Assembly (NCBI GenBank): GCA_003833135.1
Contig: QZLH01001341.1
Coordinates: 32,507-43,181 of the forward strand
Source of the DNA: Oehlia diaphana
Taxonomy: Eukaryota; Glomeromycota; Glomeromycetes; Glomerales; Glomeraceae
Reading direction: 5' to 3'
Length of the DNA stretch: 10,675 bases
Both the position numbers and the translations under genes were made by a program. The notes beneath the pieces are model-generated. The model did no database searches. It was not told where the DNA came from and saw only the letters and a list, made by a program, of their open reading frames with translations. Shown piece after piece: positions 1 to 6,699 of the stretch (the stretch's first letter is position 1; each line of letters begins with the position of its first letter).

Positions 1-244
1 TAAGGTTGCTTGTCTAAATCTCTTCAAAATCCTATGATTAATTTCATCAAAATTTTACTATAGATTTATTATAGTTTCGGCAGAGTTTTGGCAATTTCAG
101 CATTTATAATAAGTTTCAGCAGTTTCGCCTTTCTCCAGAGTTTCGCCAGTTTTTTGATATAACTTTAATATAGTTTTGGCAGAATTTCGCTTTTTGGCAA
201 AACGCCATCTTACCTAAACCCCTAGGTTTCAGCAAGCAACCTTA
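1..244. mobile_element. Small TIR element (MITE-like) with an internal GTTTCGGCAG-type motif array
   Basis: The first 12 bases, TAAGGTTGCTTG, are repeated exactly in inverse orientation at 233-244, and a weaker match continues inward for about nine more bases. No coding frame lies between them, so this fits a non-autonomous DNA transposon of about 244 bp. The interior (about 74-235) holds some ten degenerate copies of a 10-mer near GTTTCGGCAG, with variants such as GTTTTGGCAG, GTTTCAGCAG and GTTTCGCCAG. A further small palindrome around CCTAGG lies at 213-230. The left terminus coincides with the window edge, so a target-site duplication cannot be tested and the element could extend further left. 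Confidence 0.6.
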
Positions 245-305
245 GCGAGAGCTATCGTAGTTTAAAAGATAAAAGATTTATGACCATAAACCAAGCAGGA
301 ATATA

Positions 306-383
306 ATGTATTTAAATATGAAAGATTACGATGAATACCTTATTTATCGATGGGTGGCAGACATCAGTGACAATATTAATTAA
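306..383 (+). other. Short open frame, possible orphan 3'-terminal exon (unrecognised)
   Basis: A 25-codon frame starts at ATG 306 (a second ATG is at 318) and ends in TAA at 381-383. The frame is open upstream back to 273, and a possible CAG acceptor lies at 296-298. Its peptide includes MKDYDEYLIYRWVADI, which has more Trp, Val, Ala and Asp than random AT-rich DNA usually encodes. Low-complexity repeat DNA begins just after the stop. I do not recognise a family. It could be the last exon of a gene that entered from the left and was interrupted by the transposon at 1-244, or chance. Confidence 0.2.
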
Positions 384-384
384 T

Positions 385-1180
385 ATTCATTAAATAAAAA
401 TAAAAATAAATCACTTTTTTTCAAAGTTTACCTTCAAAATTCTGTTCTGAGTCTTTGAGAAGCTGTCAACCTACAAAAAAAAAAGAAAAGTAAAATGTTA
501 GTCTACGTTTCATTAAATAAAAAAACTAATAGTATTTTGAAGTTTTATCTTCAAAATTCTGTCTAGACAGAACTGAAGAGCTAAAAATCTAAAAAAGAAA
601 ATAAAGAACGTTAAAATGAAACGTTTTTTTATAAAAATAAAAAAAATATTAATTTCATAATGAAAAGATCATTACAAAACTTACTATGTTGAAGTTTTGA
701 AAATCTTGAATACTGAAACCTACAAAAAATAGATAAAGAACGTTAGAAATGTTCTTTTATAAAAATAATAATAAAAAAAAGATATTTTATAATAAACTTT
801 TTATTACAAAACTTTTTATTTTAAAGTTATGGAGTACCAAAACCTATAAAAAAAAAGAAAAATAAAACTTTGCTAGTTTTGTTTAAATAAAAACAAAAAA
901 AAACAGAATTTCAAAATTTACCTTCAAAATTCTGTTCAAGAAGCATCTGAAAAGCCATGTTCCTACAAAACATAAAAATGAAATCTTAAAAAATGTTTAA
1001 TTAAATAAAATAATAACAAAATTTTTAAAGGTTTACCTTTGATATGGAAGTCTGGAACTTTTTTTCAGCTTTCTTTAACTAAAAAAAAGAAATACAAATA
1101 TTAGTTAACATTTGCTAAAACAAAAATAAAAATAAAAAATTTTGAAGATTTTACTTTCAAATAGGAACCTTCAAAATATA
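385..1180. repeat. Degenerate tandem repeat, about 115-130 bp period, roughly 6.5 copies
   Basis: Successive blocks share one layout: an A-rich start (TTAAATAAAAATAAA-like), a TTTACCTTCAAAATTCTGT-like core, a variable middle, then CCTACAAAAAA and an ATG- or ACGTT-containing tail. Block starts are near 385, 512, 629, 758, 885, 999 and 1117. The exact core CTTCAAAATTCTGT occurs at 432, 549 and 922, spacings of 117 and 373 (about three times 124), which supports the period. One unit carries a perfect 16-bp palindrome centred on CTAG at 557-572. No coding frame spans the array, so it appears to be an old decayed satellite. Nothing else is seen between its end and the T run at 1397. Confidence 0.65.
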
Positions 1181-1394
1181 ATATTTAAACTATAGGTATA
1201 ATGGATTACTTAATAATACTTCCTTTAACAGATAATTTTATATTAATAATCTTATATATAGTGAAGGAGTAAATATTTAGTTTTGTAAATTTATATCAAT
1301 TGGAATATTTCAATTAATAATATTTAAAAGCTAACTTTGTTAAGTATTACTAGTAGATATAGTGTTCTGTTAAGTTGATTGTTGTATCAATTCT

Positions 1395-1396
<2 letters not shown>

Positions 1397-1438
<42 letters not shown>
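1397..1438. repeat. Uninterrupted 42-nt T homopolymer
   Basis: There are 42 consecutive T bases, preceded by TTCTTC and followed by CTTTTTC. Read on the minus strand it would be a poly(A) tail for something lying at higher coordinates, but no retrotransposed body is recognisable there. A microsatellite-type expansion is equally possible, and the exact length is likely to be unreliable in any assembly. Confidence 0.9.
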
Positions 1439-1562
1439 CTTTTTCAATGCAATATGTAGTAAAACAGTCTAAAACATGTTTACTTCTTCTTAAATCTCTT
1501 ATACTTTCTACACCTTTTGCATAGTTTACACCTAAAATAAAAGCATTTTAATAGATATTTAA

Positions 1563-1727
1563 TATATGAGCATTTTGCAGTAGAAAGGGACGAAACTATT
1601 AAAATAAAAAATAAGTTAATATAAAATCTGAACAAATTATAGCATTTAGAATATTTTTGGTATATATAAAAGAAAATTTGAAGTTTTTTAGTAGTTTCGT
1701 CCCTTTCTACTGCAAAGCACCCATATA
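1563..1727. mobile_element. Short inverted-repeat element (MITE-like), about 165 bp
   Basis: A perfect 25-bp inverted repeat with core GCAGTAGAAAGGGACGAAAC lies at 1574-1598 and 1692-1716. Outward it extends with four mismatches to TATATG on both sides, so the element spans roughly 1563-1727. The spacer of about 95 bp is AT-rich and non-coding. The length and structure fit a miniature non-autonomous DNA transposon. A long minus-strand frame crossing it is only read-through of the repeat and carries no recognisable domain. Confidence 0.65.
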
Positions 1728-1820
1728 TCAACATTATAGTAGTGTCAGTAGTAACTATTAAGAAAAAAATCCAACATTTTGAAAGAAAAATAATGAATTT
1801 ATTTTTTTTATTTATTTTTT

Positions 1821-1877
1821 AAAATTAAGTAGTAATAAGAAAATTCACAAAAATTTTTCTTAATACTGCTTAATTTT
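1821..1877. repeat. Imperfect 24-bp stem hairpin in AT-rich spacer
   Basis: Bases 1821-1844 pair with 1854-1877 at 21 of 24 positions (AAAATTAAG..AGTA..TAAGAAAA against its complement), leaving a 9-nt loop. The rest of 1728-2121 is AT-rich DNA without a gene or other recognisable element, apart from two copies of AAAACTTGTA near 2060 and 2090. Confidence 0.5.
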
Positions 1878-2121
1878 AATTTTTTTCAATAAAATTATTG
1901 CTTTTTGTATTTTTTGAAAAACTTGCTATTTCTGAATCGCTATATTCTTCAAAATTTTGATTTATGATATTTTTGTTTGAACTCTTTTAAATGTTGAGCT
2001 TCCATTATTAGTTATTTATAAGTCATTTTATAAAAATAAGAAAATTGAAATAAAAGATAAAAAACTTGTATAAAAAAAAAAAGTTAAAAAAAACTTGTAG
2101 CTAAAGAGCTTATGTGAAAAA

Positions 2122-3013
2122 CACAGGTTGAAATATGAAAAATCATGCATCAATCAGGCACCAATCAGGTACCAATCAGGTAGCTGATTGGTGACTGATT
2201 GTTGACCGATTGGTGACTGATTGGCATTTTCGCCAAATACCATCACCAATCAGGCAGTTTGTTAACTTTGATCCAGTGGTCAGAAAAGGATGAAATATAA
2301 GGCCAGTTCATTTCTGATTGTTCAGATTTTTGATCACAACATGTGATCAACATCAGAATTGAGTACATATTGACCGGTTATTTTGATCATCTTATTTTTT
2401 TATATTAATAAAATACTTTTTTTACAAAATTGCGAATAAGCAATAAACAATAACATAATATACAAATTAAGCCATATTACTAGGCAACGGACACGTTGAA
2501 AAAAAACACAGTCAAAAAAAAACCACTATTTTTTAGTTCGCAAAAATCGGATCACTGATCGGGTTACACAGTTTTATCAGCCAATGTTTATTGACTCAAA
2601 ACCCGATCAAAATTCCGAACAATCAGAAATGAACTGGCCTATAGTTCATTGGAATCGTCTCAACAAGACGAATCTAATGGTAGTAAAATTGTATTTCTAG
2701 GACTAATAGTTAATAAAATATTAAATAAAATATAAATAGTATATTTTTATTTTTATATTTTACTTAATATCTCACCAAATATTAATTCTAGAAATACAAT
2801 TTTACTATCATTAGATTCGTCTTGTTGAGATGATTCCAATGAACTATATTTCATCTTTTTCTGATCACTGAATCAAAAGTTAGCAAACTGCCTGATTGGT
2901 ATCATTATTTGACGAAAATACCAATTAGTCACCAATCGGTCACCAATCAGCTACCTGATTGGTACCCGATTGGTTGACTGATTGATGCCTGATTTTTCAC
3001 ATTTTGACCTGTG
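2122..3013. mobile_element. Large foldback element with CCAATCAG/CTGATTGG octamer arrays
   Basis: The two halves of this region are inverted copies of each other and meet near 2740. The outer ends read CACAGGT at 2122 and ACCTGTG at 3007-3013. The left arm is 2122-2299 plus 2641-2738, because it is interrupted by a nested insertion. The right arm is about 2742-3013. Without the insertion the element is near 550 bp with arms of about 270 bp. Each arm carries alternating octamers CCAATCAG and CTGATTGG, including a perfect palindrome with a 4-nt spacer at both ends. Such sub-terminal motif arrays often act as transposase-binding sites, which is inference here. No coding frame is present, so the element is non-autonomous, and its target-site duplication is unclear. 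Confidence 0.75.
2300..2640. mobile_element. Nested TIR element inserted in the left arm of the foldback, 341 bp
   Basis: The ends are perfect 24-bp inverted repeats starting AGGCCAGTTCATTTC, at 2300-2323 and 2617-2640, with a weaker match continuing inward to TTTTGATC. Bases ATA at 2297-2299 and again at 2641-2643 look like a 3-bp target-site duplication. The opposite foldback arm has the uninterrupted sequence GAAATATAGTTCATTGG (in complement, about 2845-2861), which is what remains when the element and one ATA are removed. A 3-bp duplication with GGCC-type ends recalls PIF/Harbinger miniature elements, although the duplicated triplet is not the usual TTA/TAA. Sub-terminal GATCA motifs recur inside. 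No transposase is encoded. Confidence 0.8.
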
Positions 3014-3335
3014 AAAATAGTTCAAAAAATAATTAAAAAAGTTTAAAAAATTTTAAAGAAGTTACTTTTTTAAATTATAATAAATCATACTAAACCAATT
3101 GTTCTAACTGTAAATGATATATTTATCAGTGTGATGATTTTATGATTAATTATTTTAAATTGATATACAAATTTTGCATTAAACATTTAATTAATTTTTT
3201 ATGATTTAATCATTTTAAATCAATATCTAAATTTTACATTAAAAATTTAATTGATATGGTTTAAATTTTTTATGATTTCAGTTAATCACAGTTTATTGAC
3301 TAAATAATAATTCTGTATTTTTACTTTAATACTAT
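3014..3335. repeat. AT-rich spacer with an approximate 60-70 bp tandem repeat
   Basis: Two and a fraction copies begin at ATGATTAAT 3142, ATGATTTAAT 3201 and ATGATTTCAG 3272. The first two continue through a shared order of blocks: ATTTTAAAT, then GATAT or AATAT, AAATTTT, CATTAAA and ATTTAATT. Spacings are 59 and 71 bp. There is no coding frame, and the remainder of 3014-3141 is plain AT-rich DNA. Confidence 0.4.
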
Positions 3336-3424
3336 CCGTCACATGTGCGCCACAAATAATTTCAGTCAAGTTGCGTAATACCGGCCATTTTTTCAGGCGC
3401 TGGGGTAGTCACCCGTCATTGATT
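3336..3424. other. Unassigned GC-richer island between the foldback element and TAF9
   Basis: About 90 bases stand out as much less AT-rich than everything around them. The island contains CCGTCA twice (3336 and 3413), GCGCC near 3347 with its complement GGCGC at 3396-3400, and a GGGT/ACCC mini-stem at 3403-3414. Both strands are cut by stops in every frame within a few dozen codons. It may be part of a dispersed repeat or a small RNA, but I do not recognise it. The rest up to the TAF9 stop (3425-3772) is AT-rich. It has a weak inverted repeat, CTTGTTCCT against AAGGACAAG, near 3510-3535 and otherwise nothing. Confidence 0.3.
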
Positions 3425-3772
3425 GTGCCACTCTTTAAATCCAAAGTTTATAATTTTGGAAATAGATTTAAATCATTTAATCCAACAAAATTCCTTAGCC
3501 TATGAAAACTCTTGTTCCTAACGACAAGGACAAGAATTTATTTATATGCATGTTCAAATATTGAAAGAGACAACTCCTAAGAAAAAAAAGGAAAGGTATT
3601 TTTTTTTTGTTGTACAAATTTTGGTTCTAACAAATTTATAAGATGATTGTGAGCAATTCTTTTTTTTGTTTTAATATATATACCGTATTTTAAAATATAA
3701 ATTTACAAAAAAAAAGTCTGATTCTATGATTTTATCTATAATTTCTGAAAAAAAAAAAAGAAAATTTTAAAA

Positions 3773-4781
3773 TTAAAAATCGTAATCGTCATCTTCAGGT
3801 CTATTTCTTTTCCAATCATTATTTGTAGTAGTAGTAACTTGCGGTTCGGGAGATTCATGCATATCATAATCTGAGTCTGCATTTGGCAATGTTGAAGTCG
3901 TTGCTGCAACAGATTCTTCTCTAGTGTTATTATTATATGGAAGAACTTCCATCATGTCATCATCGTTATCTTCCGGTAAAATTTGTGATATTTCTATATT
4001 TAATGGTGATTCTTCTTTTTGTAAATGACCAGGTGGTGGCTTAAATTTAAAGAAAATAAATTTAGTATAAGTACAGTAAAAGAAATTACGCGAATGATAA
4101 TAAGACAATAAAACAGTTGAAGTGATTATAAAATAAATAAAAAAAAGGTAAAATAAATGGAACGAAAAGTTAATAAGCGATCACCTCAGGTATAAGTTGA
4201 AAATTAACGGCTGTTAAACAATGACGATCTGGTGGTAATCTTAGTCCGTATTTTTCTGGTACAGGTGGTAATGGTTCTCTATTACGTTCTTTAGCAAGTT
4301 GCGCCAAAAACTATATGTCCAAAAGAAATACATTAATTATTCGAAATCATTATAAAAATTTTATAAAACTATAAGAAATATATATATATATCCAAACCTC
4401 ACCTCCTGTCGTGGTGGTGAAGTGAATGAATGAGTAATACGACCTTGAATCGCAAGTTTAACATCATCGATATCAATATCATTTTTTGCTGCATGTTCAG
4501 CATACGCCGAAGCATCTTGAATAACATCAACTGTGTATCCTATAATATCAATAAAGTAAGATAATATAATAAACCTTACGAAATAACAAGAAAAAACGAA
4601 TATAAAAAATTGTGTGTTTGTTACCACGATACTTACGATGAGCAAATTCTAAAAGTTGTTGGACCACTTTTGGTTCATAATCTTCAACTCCTGCAGCTTG
4701 CAGTATAAGCTGCATAACTCTAGAATCTCTCGGTACTTGATCCTTTGATTGTGCTTGTGGCACATTTGGAGGTTGTGCCAT
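3773..4781 (-). CDS. TAF9: TAF9, TFIID/SAGA histone-fold subunit (four exons)
   Basis: Exons on the minus strand are 4637-4781, 4403-4539, 4185-4310 and 3773-4039, with introns of 97, 92 and 145 bp. Donors are GTAAGT, GTGAGG and GTGATC; all acceptors end in AG. The join is in frame throughout and gives 224 aa. Residues about 20-97 form the histone fold, with VMQLILQAAGVEDYEPKVV and the DVKLAIQGR helix followed by SFTSPP. Residues 105-135 hold the TAF9-specific stretch with NREPLP, GLRLPPDR and CLTAVN. The tail is Asp/Asn/Thr-rich and ends WKRNRPEDDDYDF, a basic-then-acidic finish like animal TAF9. In known systems TAF9 pairs with TAF6 in TFIID and SAGA in the nucleus. The start is the only ATG giving an intact fold. 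It shares a promoter region with CKS1. Confidence 0.93.
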
Positions 4782-5106
4782 ATTATTTACAAAATTTTCA
4801 ACTTTTTTAACAAGAGACTGTTCAGAGTTTCATTGTTTGCTGACAATCAGAGTGGCGCAGCATTAGAAAATTGTAATTGGCTAGATTGATCAGTGTAAAT
4901 GCAAAGCTCTTAGCGTTAGTAAGTCATGTGATATAAACACGAACGCTGGCGATTTTGTTATAAAGCAACTCTGAGTCATAAAAGCACACTTAGTTTATTA
5001 ATTCCTTAGTTCAATGTTTGTTCTGTTTTTTATTTTACGCGTTTTTTAATCACTACTTATCACTTTGGTAGTTTTCTCCATCTAAAAAAACACTAACACC
5101 TCAACC
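4782..5106. promoter_or_regulatory. Divergent TAF9-CKS1 promoter region
   Basis: The 325 bp between the two start codons must hold the promoters of both genes. An inverted CCAAT box (ATTGGCTA, 4876-4883) lies 95 bases before the TAF9 ATG, and the same octamer occurs upstream of the RFC gene. A TATA-like TTATAAA lies near 4958-4966. An ACGCGT box sits on the CKS1 side. Binding by the CCAAT complex is inferred from motif identity only. Confidence 0.7.
5037..5042. promoter_or_regulatory. ACGCGT, candidate MluI cell-cycle box upstream of CKS1
   Basis: The hexamer ends 64 bases before the CKS1 ATG, flanked by TTTT and TTTT. ACGCGT is the site bound by MBF (Mbp1/Swi6 type) at G1/S genes in yeasts. 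I see only one other copy in this window, 20 bases before the RFC start codon. Confidence 0.5.
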
Positions 5107-5805
5107 ATGCAAGGACAACCCCCCGTCCATAATCTACAACAGCAACATCTCCATTATCAACAAAAACATCTTCAACAAAAACAACAACATCATCAACAAC
5201 AAAAACATCAACAACAGCTCCAACAACAAAAACAGTTCCAACAGAAACAGTTCCAACAAAAACAGTTTCAGCAAAAACAGTTCCAACAAAAACAAATTCA
5301 GCAAAAACAGTTGGTTCAACAGCAACAGCCACAACAGCCCCAGCTTCAGCTCCAACTCCAGCTCCAGCCTCCCCAACAACCGCAACCCCAACAGCAGCAA
5401 CAGCAACAGCAGCAGCCAGAGCCAAAGAGACTCACTCAGGAGGAACGTCGTAAATTTGAAGAAAGATTAAAATACGCAACATACGAAGAACGTAGAGAGT
5501 ATTATATAAGAGAATACGCTGATTTCATATATTATTCTCCAAGATATTACGATGATATTTCTGAATATAGACACGTTACTCTACCAAAAGAAATTGCTCA
5601 ATTCTTACCTCCCAATAAATTATTATCAGAGGATGAATGGAGAAGTTATGGCGTAATTCAATCTCAAGGTTGGGAACATTATTTAATTCACTCTCCTGAA
5701 CCTCACATCTTACTCTTTAAACGTGAAAAGGATTATCAATCAAAATATCCCGTTCCAAATCAAAATCAAAATCAAAATGAAAATCCAAATGAAAATCCGC
5801 AATAA
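5107..5805 (+). CDS. CKS1: CKS1, cyclin-dependent kinase regulatory subunit with Q-rich N-terminus
   Basis: This single-exon frame of 232 aa has only one Met, the initiator, so no shorter start exists. Residues about 136-212 are a full Cks domain: [40 protein letters not shown], the hinge HSPEPH (195-200) and LLFKR. The anion-pocket residues of the family are all present: Arg146 (usually Lys/Arg), Arg155, Ser186, Trp189 and Arg206. Known Cks proteins bind CDK and phospho-Thr sites to drive multisite phosphorylation. Residues 1-105 are mostly Gln, with five QFQQK-type repeats (43-67), a QL run and poly-Q at 95-103; the tail is Asn/Gln/Pro-rich. Family members are usually 75-150 aa, so this one is long. 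Both neighbours are housekeeping genes; its 3' end converges on the RFC gene. Confidence 0.93.
   Translation: MQGQPPVHNLQQQHLHYQQKHLQQKQQHHQQQKHQQQLQQQKQFQQKQFQQKQFQQKQFQQKQIQQKQLVQQQQPQQPQLQLQLQLQPPQQPQPQQQQQQQQQPEPKRLTQEERRKFEERLKYATYEERREYYIREYADFIYYSPRYYDDISEYRHVTLPKEIAQFLPPNKLLSEDEWRSYGVIQSQGWEHYLIHSPEPHILLFKREKDYQSKYPVPNQNQNQNENPNENPQ
5233..5307 (+). repeat. 15-bp in-frame tandem repeat coding QFQQK, five copies
   Basis: Five consecutive 15-bp units, near CAGTTCCAACAAAAA, encode QFQQK four times and then QIQQK. A CAG/CAA run follows at 5389-5415. Unit differences are mostly silent (CAA/CAG, TTC/TTT), suggesting that the repeated peptide is under some constraint. A repeat of this kind can vary in copy number between strains. 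Confidence 0.85.
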
Positions 5806-5919
5806 ATCACGACTTTTGAATAGTTAGATAAAAATAGGGTTCGTATTTTATAATGTGAGATGGGAAATGAGATTAAAAAATTTTCGTTTTTTTTATAATT
5901 TTAGTTGATTTTCTTTATA

Positions 5920-5925
5920 AATAAA
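5920..5925 (+). terminator. AATAAA, candidate poly(A) signal of CKS1
   Basis: A canonical AATAAA lies 115 bases after the CKS1 stop. In this AT-rich DNA the hexamer can arise by chance, so confidence is moderate. The 894-bp space between the convergent CKS1 and RFC genes (5806-6699) otherwise holds the CACG palindromes and the 29-bp duplication listed separately, and no gene. Confidence 0.35.
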
Positions 5926-6398
5926 GAATGTGAATATTTTAAATTTTGCGTTAGTCAAATAATCAAGTCAAAATAATCTTAATTAAAGTATATTAACTAT
6001 ACGTAAACCTTATTGATACATTTTCAAGGAATTATTTGTAAGATATAATTTTTAGACGTTCGACAATCCGGTAAACTGTGCGTGATTCAAAAAATTAACA
6101 AGGGTTACACTTTTCTTATCAAAAGGAGAATTGTATTTATCTACAATTTGTATGGATTTTTACGTGCAATATGAGTTCAATTTCATGCTATAAATGACAT
6201 ACAATGCATTAACCTTGTGGACAGTATACGTATAACAAATAAAAAGATTATCATAATTTAGTTATATAATGTTTAATTCACCTTGTGCCAATTTACTATT
6301 AAATATTAATTATGTACATTTTAACCAAATAATCTACGTTGTTTATTACCAATTTAGTCCAATATTCCGTAGTGCGACAATTAGATAAATTTGTAATA

Positions 6399-6528
6399 GT
6401 TATTTCACGGATATCAATGATTTTCACGGCGCAGCCGTGAAAATCATGATATTTATGCGACACGTGAAATAACTCTTTTATCTCACGTCCAGTGATGGGA
6501 AAGGGTGGGAGATATAAAAATACGTGAG
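6399..6528. repeat. Compound hairpin and clustered CACG palindromes
   Basis: An inner 14-bp perfect stem, 6417-6430 with 6434-6447 (ATGATTTTCACGGC and complement), has a 3-nt loop. Outside it GATATC-like bases pair partially, and an outer 11-bp stem, GTTATTTCACG 6399-6409 with 6463-6473, closes the structure. Downstream CTCACGT (6482-6488) pairs with ACGTGAG (6522-6528). TTCACG-like words thus recur in both orientations. It lies between the 3' ends of CKS1 and the RFC gene, so it could be a miniature mobile element or a 3'-end structure. Confidence 0.6.
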
Positions 6529-6586
6529 CATGAAAATATCATCCAAAAAATTACAGGCATGAATATATCTTCAAAAAAATCACTGG
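6529..6586. repeat. 29-bp tandem duplication
   Basis: Two adjacent 29-bp units (6529-6557 and 6558-6586) share CATGAA, TATATC-like, CAAAAAA and a CA/CT-GG end, with about 23 matching positions. They directly abut the CACG palindrome cluster and may belong to the same element. Confidence 0.5.
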
Positions 6587-6699
6587 CGACCAATTAGTAA
6601 ACATGGGATAAATTATAATATTTAAGAGCCATCTTTTTAATCGTATTTAATTTGGCATATTTCTTATTCAATAATTTTTTTGAACATTGACAGCAATTT

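Noticed and set aside
1480..1734. 84-codon minus-strand frame
   Set aside because: It runs through both inverted repeats of the short element at 1563-1727 and has low-complexity composition with no recognisable domain, although its last Cys/Lys-rich part lies outside the element.
2268..2285. GATCCAGTGGTCAG, resembling a tRNA A box
   Set aside because: There is no B box, no acceptor stem and no anticodon arm; it belongs to the foldback arm and is mirrored in the other arm.
2145..2990. Regularly spaced octamers resembling a repeat-spacer array
   Set aside because: The units alternate in orientation, spacers are 2-4 bases, and the region is a eukaryotic foldback element, so it is not a CRISPR array.
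4086..4094. TTACGCGAA, an E2F/MBF-like word
   Set aside because: It lies inside the last TAF9 intron, is not a full ACGCGT, and has no positional support.
4361..4645. 94-codon minus-strand frame with its own ATG
   Set aside because: Its first part is TAF9 intron; only the middle (TAF9 exon 2) is real coding sequence, joined by splicing to exon 1.
5093..5425. Two long minus-strand frames opposite the start of CKS1 (Ala/Val-rich and Leu-rich)
   Set aside because: They are mirror images of the CAA/CAG repeats; they have no domain and overlap a proven gene.
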